In this document: positions 7,464 to 14,352 of the stretch, one piece after another
Position numbering within the stretch: position 1 is the stretch's first letter
Layout of the letters: each line of letters opens with the position of its first letter
DNA from: Opitutaceae bacterium UBA3033
GTDB lineage: Bacteria; Verrucomicrobiota; Verrucomicrobiia; Opitutales; Opitutaceae
Direction of reading: 5' to 3'
DNA length: 16,514 nt
Assembly (NCBI GenBank): GCA_002367815.1
Contig: DFDG01000109.1
Location: forward strand, 1 to 16,514
Notes under the pieces: generated by a model
What the model saw: only the letters and a program-made list of their open reading frames with translations
What the model was told of the DNA's origin: nothing
Database searches by the model: none
Translations under genes and position numbers: made by a program

Positions 7464-7888
7464 GAATAATTACCTTCATTTTTGTGCTTTTGAGTGCTTG
7501 CTCAGCCATGGCAGGTCCTTCGCTCACTTCGCAAACCCCAGTGAGTAATTTTCGACTGCCCACTTTTACCAAGGAAGGCTTTCGCTCGATGCTTTTGCAG
7601 GGTTCCCAAGCCATCGTGAGACCCAACAATATTGAATTCGCGGATCTGAATCTAACCCTTTTCAGCGGTGACGAAAAAGCGGATGTGGTGACCGTTCTGC
7701 TCAGCCCCAATGCCACCGCCGAACCGGAAGACGAAACGGTGCATGGCAGTGGCTCGGTGCGTGTGATCCGCGACGATCTCGAAATCACAGGCACGAATTG
7801 GACTTATGATCATCGTCAGAAAAAAGTTTCCATTGCGGCCAACGCCCGGATAACTTTCAACGCCCAGCTGCCAGGCATTCTAAAATGA
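7460..7888 (+). CDS. lptC: LptC-like periplasmic LPS-export protein, possibly lipid-anchored
   Basis: A 142-residue exported protein with OstA/LptC-like beta repeats. LLQGSQAIVRPNNIEFADLNLTLF (45-68) is followed by VHGSGSVRVIRDDLEITGTNWTYD (93-116) and KKVSIAANARITF, the pattern of beta-jellyroll units that carry LPS across the periplasm. Position between kdsC and lptA fits LptC, which links the LptBFG transporter to LptA. LptC in E. coli keeps an N-terminal membrane helix. Here the N-terminus looks like a cleavable signal, and LLSAC (10-14) matches a lipobox, so Cys14 may carry the lipid anchor. Cleavage after AMA (residue 18) is the alternative. The GTG start overlaps the kdsC stop and its TGA stop overlaps the next ATG. 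Similarity is structural rather than strong, so LptC is an assignment by context. Confidence 0.72.
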   Translation: MRIITFIFVLLSACSAMAGPSLTSQTPVSNFRLPTFTKEGFRSMLLQGSQAIVRPNNIEFADLNLTLFSGDEKADVVTVLLSPNATAEPEDETVHGSGSVRVIRDDLEITGTNWTYDHRQKKVSIAANARITFNAQLPGILK

Positions 7889-8457
7889 GCCGAACGTCCA
7901 TATTCCAAGCCTTCCTTATCGCGTTGGCGGCAGTCATGACAGTGCTGGGTGCCACCAATGAGCTGCCCCCAACGGTGATCGAATGCTCTGGCTTGGCTGA
8001 AACCATCAGCACCGATACCGAGACCATTGCTACATTCAGTGATCAGGTGGTCGTTACCGGAAACAATCTGAAACTGTATTGTGATCACCTTAAAGTTGTC
8101 GCTGTTCGCAAGGGCGACCCCACCGCGACCCTCGGCTCTTACGGGTATTTTAAATCGCTGGTCGCCACTGGGCGGGTGCGGATCGTGCAGGGGGATCGTG
8201 AGGCCACCTGTGGACGCGCCGAAGTGTTTCCCAACGAGGATCGCATCGTGCTGAGCGAGGAACCGGTCGTGCGTAGTTTTGATGACCATTACATCGCCAC
8301 CGGCCCGCGACTCCTACTGTATCGTGGACAACGCCGCGCCGTCATCGAAGGCAATAACGAGAATCGCGCCCGCATCACGCTACCGGCCATCAAAGATTTG
8401 GGCTTTGAGGAGAAAAAGAATTTAGCCCCCGAAACCCCACCCGCCGCCCAGCCTTGA
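7885..8457 (+). CDS. lptA: LptA/OstA-like periplasmic LPS-transport protein
   Basis: A 190-residue protein with a signal peptide (about residues 1-23, hydrophobic core IFQAFLIALAAVMTVLG) and an OstA-like domain. The recurring pattern includes TATFSDQVVVTGNNLKLYCDHLKVV, IATGRVRI-type strands (LVATGRVRIVQGDREATCGRAEVFP) and DRIVLSEEPVVRSFDDHYIATGPRLLLYRGQRRAVIEG. This matches the LptA bridge that carries LPS through the periplasm to LptD/E. The C-terminal tail (170-190) is proline-rich and probably disordered. Two cysteines (C62 and C102 by approximate count) could form a disulphide in the periplasm. Its ATG overlaps the lptC stop (ATGA), and lptB follows after 8 bp, so the three genes are very likely one message. 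Confidence 0.85.
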   Translation: MSRTSIFQAFLIALAAVMTVLGATNELPPTVIECSGLAETISTDTETIATFSDQVVVTGNNLKLYCDHLKVVAVRKGDPTATLGSYGYFKSLVATGRVRIVQGDREATCGRAEVFPNEDRIVLSEEPVVRSFDDHYIATGPRLLLYRGQRRAVIEGNNENRARITLPAIKDLGFEEKKNLAPETPPAAQP

Positions 8458-8465
8458 TTTGACCA

Positions 8466-9206
8466 ATGTCTTCCACTGTCTCCCAATCTGAAATTTCGAC
8501 CACTGGCCTGGTAAAGACCTTCGGCTCCCGCACGGTCGTCGATGGGGTTGATCTTACTTTTTCCGCCGGCGAAGTGGTCGGCCTGTTGGGTCCAAACGGC
8601 GCCGGTAAAACCACTACGTTCTACATGATTGTCGGTCTGGTGCCTCCGACCAAGGGTCGGGTAATGCTCGATGGTCACGACGTGACCCGCCAACGCATGC
8701 ATGAACGGGCCCGCCACGGCATTGGCTATCTCCCGCAGGAAGCGTCGGTTTTTCGCAAACTGACGGTTGAAGAAAATATTCTGGCTATTGCCGAAGTGAC
8801 CGGGGTTCCGCGCAAAGAACGGGCGGCCTTGGTCGAACACCATCTGGGCGAACTGAGCCTGGATCATGTGGCCAAGCAAAAAGCATTCACCCTCTCCGGT
8901 GGTGAACGCCGACGCTTGGAAATCGCCCGCGCTCTGGTCACCAAGCCAAAGTTTCTGCTGATGGATGAACCCTTTGCCGCGATTGATCCAATCTCAGTGG
9001 CCGAAGTGCAAAAAATCATTCTGCAACTCAAACAGCGTGGTATTGGTGTGGTGGTCTCGGATCACAACGTGCGCGAAACCCTGCGCATCGTTGACCGGGC
9101 GTATTTGATGCATCAGGGCAAAGTGCTCACGCAAGGAACCGGGGAATTTCTCATCCACGACGATCAGGCCCGCGAATTTTACCTCGGCGAAAACTTCAAT
9201 CTCTGA
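8466..9206 (+). CDS. lptB: LPS export ABC transporter ATP-binding protein LptB
   Basis: A 246-residue ABC ATPase with all motifs intact: Walker A GPNGAGKT (42-49), Q-loop YLPQEASVF (Q91), signature LSGGERRRLEIARAL (143-157), Walker B FLLMDEP with catalytic E168, and the switch histidine H200 in VVSDHNVRETL. GYLPQEASVFRKLTVEENI and the C-terminal FYLGENF are characteristic of LptB rather than of amino-acid importers. LptB dimers energise extraction of LPS from the inner membrane through LptF and LptG, which are not in this window. It follows lptA by 8 bp and precedes hprK by 5 bp. Confidence 0.96.
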   Translation: MSSTVSQSEISTTGLVKTFGSRTVVDGVDLTFSAGEVVGLLGPNGAGKTTTFYMIVGLVPPTKGRVMLDGHDVTRQRMHERARHGIGYLPQEASVFRKLTVEENILAIAEVTGVPRKERAALVEHHLGELSLDHVAKQKAFTLSGGERRRLEIARALVTKPKFLLMDEPFAAIDPISVAEVQKIILQLKQRGIGVVVSDHNVRETLRIVDRAYLMHQGKVLTQGTGEFLIHDDQAREFYLGENFNL

Positions 9207-9211
9207 CGCAT

Positions 9212-10219
9212 ATGCAAAAGGAAGTTCACGGCATCACGGTGGCCCATTTTTACGCCAGCTATCGTGAAAAACTAAAGATGGAGCTTCTCACCGCCGAGGG
9301 GGTAGGCATGCACCGGATGATAAAAGAAGGTTCGATCAACCGGCCTTCGCTCGCCTTGACCGGTTTCCTCAAGTATTTCGCCAATAAACGGATTCAGGTG
9401 CTTGGCGCGGCAGAGATGACTTATCTCAAAACACTCAGCAAATCTGGGCAAAAGGAGATTATTGCCAAGTTGGTAAAACGCCACATCCCCTGCCTGATCC
9501 TGACCCGTAATTTCAACCCCACGCCTGCACTCATGGAGGTGGCCACGGAAATGGCATTACCCCTTTTTAGCACGCCCATGATCACGATGAATTACGTGAA
9601 TTTGGCTACTCTCTGTATCGATAATGAATTCGCCCCTTCATCCACGGAACACGCCACCACTTTGGAAATTCGGGGCATCGGCGTATTGATGCGTGGATCC
9701 AGCGGCGTTGGGAAAAGTGAGTGCGCCCTAGCTTTGATCGAACGGGGTCACTCGCTGGTCGCGGACGATCTCACCGTTGTCCGGCTGCGCGATGAACGCG
9801 ACCTCATGGCAAAAAGCATGGCTCTGAATCGAGGATGGATGGAGTGTCGCGGTATCGGCATTATCAACGTCGCGGAAATGTTTGGCGTGAAATCTATCCG
9901 TCTGGAGAAACGCATCGATTTGGTGATCTCCCTGCAGGAATGGACCCCCGAGGTGATTGAGGAACGCACTGGCCTGGAGGAGAATTACTATGAAATTCTG
10001 GGCAAAAAAGTGCCTCACATAGAACTTTATGTGCGGCCTGGGCGCGACATGGCTCGTCTCGTGGAAGTCGCCGCCTTAACCCAAGCGTTGAAGAAAATCG
10101 GTCACGATCCAGCCAAGGAATTCAACGACCGTTTGATCGCCTACATGTCGAAAGAATCTACAGAACCCAAGTTGTCCATCAAGCCGTTCGATATGGAAGA
10201 ACGGGGCGACGAAATTTAA
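9212..10219 (+). CDS. hprK: HPr kinase/phosphorylase
   Basis: A 335-residue bifunctional enzyme that phosphorylates a regulatory serine of HPr with ATP or PPi, and removes it again, coupling carbon supply to gene control. Residues 1 to about 130 form the N-terminal regulatory domain. The kinase core has Walker A GSSGVGKSE (162-170), preceded by the family histidine H146, then ERGHSLVADD (177-186) and the HprK signature MECRGIGIINV (210-220). The length is near the family norm of about 310-330, with a slightly long polar tail. The gene is 5 bp after lptB and 3 bp before rph, so it belongs to the LPS transcription unit. In proteobacteria hprK also lies near lptAB, but with rpoN, hpf and ptsN between; these are missing here. 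HPr itself is not encoded in the window. Confidence 0.94.
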   Translation: MQKEVHGITVAHFYASYREKLKMELLTAEGVGMHRMIKEGSINRPSLALTGFLKYFANKRIQVLGAAEMTYLKTLSKSGQKEIIAKLVKRHIPCLILTRNFNPTPALMEVATEMALPLFSTPMITMNYVNLATLCIDNEFAPSSTEHATTLEIRGIGVLMRGSSGVGKSECALALIERGHSLVADDLTVVRLRDERDLMAKSMALNRGWMECRGIGIINVAEMFGVKSIRLEKRIDLVISLQEWTPEVIEERTGLEENYYEILGKKVPHIELYVRPGRDMARLVEVAALTQALKKIGHDPAKEFNDRLIAYMSKESTEPKLSIKPFDMEERGDEI

Positions 10220-10222
10220 AAC

Positions 10223-10975
10223 ATGTCTAATTCCTCCACCCGTCACGATGGTCGCCAGCCCGACCAACTCCGGCCCATAAGCTTTGAAGCGGGTATCGCA
10301 CCGCATGCGACAGGATCCTTGTTGGTTTCATTTGGTGCTACCCGCGTCATATGCGCCGCGACCATCGAACCAAAAGTTCCCGGATGGATGCGCCAGCAGG
10401 GCGTTAAAGGTGGCTGGCTGACCGCAGAGTATTCTATGCTCCCCTATTCCACCTTGGATCGCAAACCGCGTGATATCTCGAAGGGTAGAATCGATGGCCG
10501 CACTGTGGAAATCCAGCGGTTGATCGGCCGTTCACTACGTGCGGTGGTGGACCTGAAAAAACTGGGAGAAAATACTCTTTGGATCGATTGCGACGTATTA
10601 CAGGCCGACGGAGGCACCCGCACAGCATCAATCACTGGAGCCTATCTGGCCACCCGCTTGGCGGTGCAAAAATTACTCGATGCAGGCAAGCTGGCCACCA
10701 ACCCGCTCAATGATTCCGTCGCCGCCGTGAGCGTGGGCGTATTCAAAGGTCAGTCGCTGCTCGATTTGAATTACATTGAGGACAAAGACGCCGAAGTTGA
10801 TTTCAATGTCGTCATGACCGGGCAGGGGCAATTTGTTGAAGTGCAGGGCACCGGCGAATCAGCCACATTTTCGAATGATCAACTACAGGATCTGCTAAAA
10901 ATCGCCCAAGCAGGGTTGGAAAACATCTCCTCCCAACAAACTGCTTTTCTGGCGCAACAGCTACTCAAAACTTGA
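10223..10975 (+). CDS. rph: Ribonuclease PH
   Basis: A 250-residue phosphate-dependent 3'-5' exoribonuclease that trims the 3' ends of tRNA precursors. Family blocks follow in order: RPISFEAGIAPHATGSLLVSFG (17-38), VPGWMRQQ (52-59), GWLTAEYSMLP (64-74), KGRIDGRTVEIQRLIGRSLRA (87-107), DCDVLQADGGTRTASITGA (122-140) and MTGQGQFVEVQGTGESATF (198-216). GGTRTA (130-135) contains the phosphate-binding arginine. D181 and D187 in DLNYIED fit the metal-binding aspartates. All catalytic positions appear intact. It is the last gene of the run that includes the lpt genes and hprK and ends 17 bp before a convergent gene. Confidence 0.95.
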   Translation: MSNSSTRHDGRQPDQLRPISFEAGIAPHATGSLLVSFGATRVICAATIEPKVPGWMRQQGVKGGWLTAEYSMLPYSTLDRKPRDISKGRIDGRTVEIQRLIGRSLRAVVDLKKLGENTLWIDCDVLQADGGTRTASITGAYLATRLAVQKLLDAGKLATNPLNDSVAAVSVGVFKGQSLLDLNYIEDKDAEVDFNVVMTGQGQFVEVQGTGESATFSNDQLQDLLKIAQAGLENISSQQTAFLAQQLLKT

Positions 10976-10992
10976 TAGGTTGGTCCGCTGAA

Positions 10993-11463
10993 TTAGCTAG
11001 TTTCCGGGTCACCCGGCTCGATACCTTCGAAATTGCCACTTTCGGCCGCGCGGACAAATCCCTCGGTCACGCTCTTCAGTCGCTCCCAACGGTCCCGGAT
11101 GTTCTTGGCTTCCTTGTTGGTGATCACGTTGTCCGAGGAAGATATGGCAATGGTGGCCAACATATCGGCAAAGTCCTGCACGATATCATTGGTCAAGGGT
11201 ATGAGTTGGCCGGTGTGTTGGATCGATTTGGGGTTGCGGATAAAGAAACCCTCACATTGCTCGCAAACCCATTGCGCGATTCGCAAATCACCCGTTGAGG
11301 CAATCAGTTGCCCCACCCGGTCCAGTGGATTGTTGGCCCCACTGCCATCCGCCGGTGGCTCGGCCCATTTATAGATCAAGGAAAGTGAAAGCCCCATGTC
11401 GGAGGCGATCTGCTTGGCGCTGGTTTTCTTTAAAACCTCGCGGAGAACATCGTGCGAATGCAT
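10993..11463 (-). CDS. Phage CII-like helix-turn-helix protein
   Basis: A 156-residue protein whose N-terminus (DVLREVLKKTSAKQIASDMGLSLSLIYKWAEPP, 5-37) is a helix-turn-helix in which SAKQIASDMGLSLSLIYKW fits the recognition unit. It is followed by a helical middle with VCEQCEGFFI (66-75), and a longer helical C-terminus. The order of an HTH, then DRVGQLIASTGD and the cysteine pair, recalls phage regulatory CII/CP76-type proteins. No other phage gene is present, so it is probably a resident regulator or an old prophage remnant that is kept. It is divergent from sucC across 127 bp and could act there, which is a guess from position. The stop lies 17 bp from the rph stop. Confidence 0.6.
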   Translation of the reverse strand: MHSHDVLREVLKKTSAKQIASDMGLSLSLIYKWAEPPADGSGANNPLDRVGQLIASTGDLRIAQWVCEQCEGFFIRNPKSIQHTGQLIPLTNDIVQDFADMLATIAISSSDNVITNKEAKNIRDRWERLKSVTEGFVRAAESGNFEGIEPGDPETS

Positions 11464-11542
11464 GGAGCGAAATTGTACCTTTCATTAGCGGAACGCAATC
11501 CTACCTGTGCCCCAGCTTACGACTTTGCCCAAACCGGTTTTT

Positions 11543-11571
11543 TTGAGTGCCTTCGCCCCACAGTTTATGAC
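11543..11571 (+). promoter_or_regulatory. Candidate sigma-70-type promoter of sucCD
   Basis: TTGAGT (11543-11548) and TATGAC (11566-11571) are separated by exactly 17 bases, each with two or fewer differences from the consensus. Transcription would start near 11578, leaving a leader of about 13 bases before the sucC ATG at 11591, too short for a usual Shine-Dalgarno site. The same intergenic space must also carry the promoter of the divergent CII-like gene. Confidence 0.4.
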
Positions 11572-11590
11572 TTAATCAATTCTTCTACCC

Positions 11591-12772
11591 ATGAACATTC
11601 ACGAGTATCAGGCCAAAACCCTCTTTGCACAATTCGGCGTTCCTGTCCCGCAAGGCGCATCCGCAAAATCCGCGGCGGAGTTCGACTCCGCCCTCGCCCA
11701 ACTGCCGGAAGGCCCCACCATGGTGAAGTCACAGATCCACGCGGGTGGCCGGGGCAAAGGCACCTTCACCAACGGTTACAAGGGCGGCGTCAAATTCTGC
11801 AAAACCAAGACCGACGCCAAGGCCATTGCCGGCGAGATGATCGACCAAACTCTCGTGACCGCTCAAACCGGCCCGGCCGGTCGCAAGGTCCAAACCATTT
11901 ACTTCACCGTCGCGAGTGAGATCAAAAAGGAATACTACCTCGCGATCCTGCTGGATCGCACCACATCGAAACCAGTCATTGTCGCATCAACCGAGGGTGG
12001 CATGGAAATTGAAAAGGTGGCTCACGAGACTCCGGAAAAAATCTTCAAGGTCTTCGTCGATCCAGCTTACGGCCTCGCCGACTTCCAAGTGCGTGAACTC
12101 ATCTTCGGTCTCGGTCTCAATGCAACCGAAGCCAAGAATGCGGCCAAACTTATCCGCAATCTTTACCGGATGTATTGGGAAACCGACGCAGCCATGATTG
12201 AAGTCAATCCCCTCATCACCACTCCGGATGATCAGGTTCTCGCGCTCGACGCCAAAGTCTCCTTCGACGCCAACGCGTTGTTCCGTCATCCCGAGATCGT
12301 CGCCCTCCGTGATCTGAACGAGGAAGACCCCAAGGAGATCGAAGCATCCAAATACGACCTCGCCTACATCGCGCTCGATGGAAACATCGCCTGTCTCGTC
12401 AACGGCGCCGGTCTCGCCATGTCCACGATGGACATCATTAAACATTACGGCGGCAATCCCGCCAATTTCCTCGATGTCGGCGGTGGTGCCACCAAGGAAA
12501 AAGTGGTCGCCGCTTTCAAGATCATTCTCGGTGACGCCAATGTGCAGGGTATCTTCGTCAACATCTTCGGCGGCATCATGGATTGCAACGTGATCGCCGA
12601 GGGCATCGTGGAAGCCGTCAAGGAAGTCGGCCTCAAGCTCCCCCTCGTCGTCCGTCTCGAGGGCAATAACGTCGCCGCCGGCAAAGCGACCCTCGCCGCC
12701 TCAGGTCTCGCCCTCGTCTCCGTCGATACCATGGCCGACGCTGCCCAGAAAATCGTCAAGCTCGTGGCGTAA
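11591..12772 (+). CDS. sucC: Succinyl-CoA ligase (ADP-forming) beta subunit
   Basis: A 393-residue beta subunit that, with SucD, interconverts succinyl-CoA and succinate with formation of ATP or GTP in the TCA cycle. The N-terminal ATP-grasp domain starts MNIHEYQAKTLFAQFGVPVP and includes KSQIHAGGRGKG (46-57), the nucleotide loop. MIEVNPL (202-208) carries the magnesium ligands. The C-terminal flavodoxin-like part has NGAGLAMSTMDIIKHYGGNPANFLDVGGGA (271-300) and NIFGGIMDCNVIAEGI (324-339), which meets the SucD histidine. Length and all blocks match the family. Wobble positions are strongly C-rich, like sucD and more than in neighbours, as expected for a highly expressed gene. sucD follows after 42 bp. 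Confidence 0.96.
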   Translation: MNIHEYQAKTLFAQFGVPVPQGASAKSAAEFDSALAQLPEGPTMVKSQIHAGGRGKGTFTNGYKGGVKFCKTKTDAKAIAGEMIDQTLVTAQTGPAGRKVQTIYFTVASEIKKEYYLAILLDRTTSKPVIVASTEGGMEIEKVAHETPEKIFKVFVDPAYGLADFQVRELIFGLGLNATEAKNAAKLIRNLYRMYWETDAAMIEVNPLITTPDDQVLALDAKVSFDANALFRHPEIVALRDLNEEDPKEIEASKYDLAYIALDGNIACLVNGAGLAMSTMDIIKHYGGNPANFLDVGGGATKEKVVAAFKIILGDANVQGIFVNIFGGIMDCNVIAEGIVEAVKEVGLKLPLVVRLEGNNVAAGKATLAASGLALVSVDTMADAAQKIVKLVA

Positions 12773-12814
12773 ACCTCGCCGTAATAATCTTAATTCTACA
12801 AAAGCAAAATCTCC

Positions 12815-13738
12815 ATGAGCATTCTTATCTCTTCCGAAACCAAAATCATGGTCCAAGGCATCACCGGCGCCTTCGGCGGCAGACATGCCCAACTCTCCAT
12901 TGACTACGGCACCCAAGTCGTCGCCGGCGTCACCCCGGGCAAAGGTGGCCAAGTCTTTGAACACGCGAGCAAAAAGGTCCCGATCTTCAACACCGTGGCC
13001 GAAGCTGCCTCGGCTACGGGCGCCACGGTCTCCGCTATATTCGTGCCTCCTCCATTTGCGGCCGATGCCATCCTTGAATGCGTTGATGCCGGCCTCGATC
13101 TGGCCGTCTGCATCACCGAGGGCATCCCGATCAAAGACATGATTCGCGTGAGACGCGCAATGGCGGGAGCCAAAACCCGCTTGATCGGCCCCAATTGTCC
13201 CGGAGTCGTTACTCCCGGTTCTGGACCTGACTCCACCGGTGGCTGCCGCATCGGCATTGCGCCCGGCTACATTCACAAGCAGGGCCACGTCGGTGTCGTC
13301 TCGCGATCCGGCACCCTCACCTACGAAGCCGTTTTTCAAATCACTTCCAAGGGACTCGGCCAATCCACCTCGGTGGGTATCGGCGGCGATCCCGTCAACG
13401 GCACCAGCCATCTCGATGTGATCAAACTCTTCAACGAAGATCCCGACACTAAAGGTATCATCTTGATCGGTGAAATTGGAGGCAACGCCGAAGTCGAAGC
13501 CGCACGCTGGATCAAGGCCAATTGCAAAAAGCCTGTCGCTGGTTTCATCGCCGGAGCCACCGCTCCCGCCGGCCGTCGCATGGGCCACGCCGGCGCCGTC
13601 GTCGGTGGTCATGAAGACACCGCCGAAGCCAAGATCGCCGTCTTCAAGGAATGTGGCATCGAGGTGGCCGAGACCCCCTCCGATATGGCCGACGCCCTCC
13701 TCCGCGCCGCTAAGTCCAAAGGTGTGAGTTTGGACTGA
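12815..13738 (+). CDS. sucD: Succinyl-CoA ligase alpha subunit, with a short extra loop
   Basis: A 307-residue alpha subunit. It binds CoA through its N-terminal Rossmann domain (KIMVQGITGAFGG, 10-22; GVTPGKGGQ, 38-46) and carries the histidine that is transiently phosphorylated, H258 in RRMGHAGAVVGG. NCPGVVTPG (127-135) and VSRSGTLTYEAVFQ (162-175) are standard. It is longer than the usual 290 residues. Part of this is a small extra segment SGPDSTGG (136-143) where E. coli has a single residue between TPG and CKIG, and about four residues near HASKKVP (50-56). The insert does not remove any known catalytic residue. It is cotranscribed with sucC, and the ATG is preceded by CTCC with no Shine-Dalgarno site. 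Confidence 0.95.
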   Translation: MSILISSETKIMVQGITGAFGGRHAQLSIDYGTQVVAGVTPGKGGQVFEHASKKVPIFNTVAEAASATGATVSAIFVPPPFAADAILECVDAGLDLAVCITEGIPIKDMIRVRRAMAGAKTRLIGPNCPGVVTPGSGPDSTGGCRIGIAPGYIHKQGHVGVVSRSGTLTYEAVFQITSKGLGQSTSVGIGGDPVNGTSHLDVIKLFNEDPDTKGIILIGEIGGNAEVEAARWIKANCKKPVAGFIAGATAPAGRRMGHAGAVVGGHEDTAEAKIAVFKECGIEVAETPSDMADALLRAAKSKGVSLD

Positions 13739-13808
13739 TAAGTAAACCAATACTGTTTTCTGCCGTTATTCGGTCGGCCCAGTAGCGGCTTTGTCCTCAT
13801 TCAGAGAT

Positions 13809-14174
13809 TTAAAACGGCGATTCTTCGTCCAGATCCATATTGCCAGCACCGGGCTCGGGTTCGGTTAGCGGCGGGCCGTCATCCTCTGACAAAGGAGCGG
13901 TCCCGCCAGCATTGACTGCCTCAATCTTCCATGCGTTCAGGTTGACATAGTAGTTATCCTTCCACTCGCGACCGCGGATATCGAAAGATACTTTGACCTC
14001 GTCGCCCTCCTTGAGGTCGGCAACAAGTCCGACTTTATCCTTCACAGTCTCAAATTTGATGTCCTGAGGAAAACGACCGTCAGGCACAGTGATGACAAAC
14101 TCGCGCTTGTTGAATCCGCTGCCAAAGGTCTGCTCCGCAAATATTTTTTTAACGCTGCCGGTGATTTCAAACAT
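13809..14174 (-). CDS. DUF3127 OB-fold protein with SSB-like acidic C-terminal tip
   Basis: A 121-residue protein. Residues 1-86 match the DUF3127 family: MFEITGSVKKIFAEQTFGSGFNKREFVI opens the domain, then FPQDIKFE (35-42), LKEGDEVKVSFDIRGREW (54-71) and YYVNLNAWKIE (75-85). The family is thought to have an OB fold, common in single-strand nucleic-acid binders. After it comes a proline- and acid-rich linker that ends in DLDEESPF. This resembles the acidic tip ending in PF by which SSB recruits repair and replication proteins. The function is not established. The frame is open upstream to 14243, but the ATG at 14174 matches the start of the domain. The gene is divergent from the heparinase-like gene. 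Confidence 0.85.
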   Translation of the reverse strand: MFEITGSVKKIFAEQTFGSGFNKREFVITVPDGRFPQDIKFETVKDKVGLVADLKEGDEVKVSFDIRGREWKDNYYVNLNAWKIEAVNAGGTAPLSEDDGPPLTEPEPGAGNMDLDEESPF

Positions 14175-14352
14175 GGAATCAGATATTGGCCACTGGAGAC
14201 ATGATCGGCCAGCCAGCTTTTCAGAAAAATCTACGATCAGCACGCCGGTATAACGTCGAGTGGAGGTTCAAGTCGCTTGGCAAGTAGCCAGATTGTCCAA
14301 ACACTCCGCTTGCTCAACCACCCTAGTCAGTTAATCCAACCAACAACACCCC

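Noticed and set aside
14175..14243. 23-residue upstream extension of the DUF3127 protein
   Set aside because: The family domain begins exactly at the ATG at 14174, and the extension has no counterpart.
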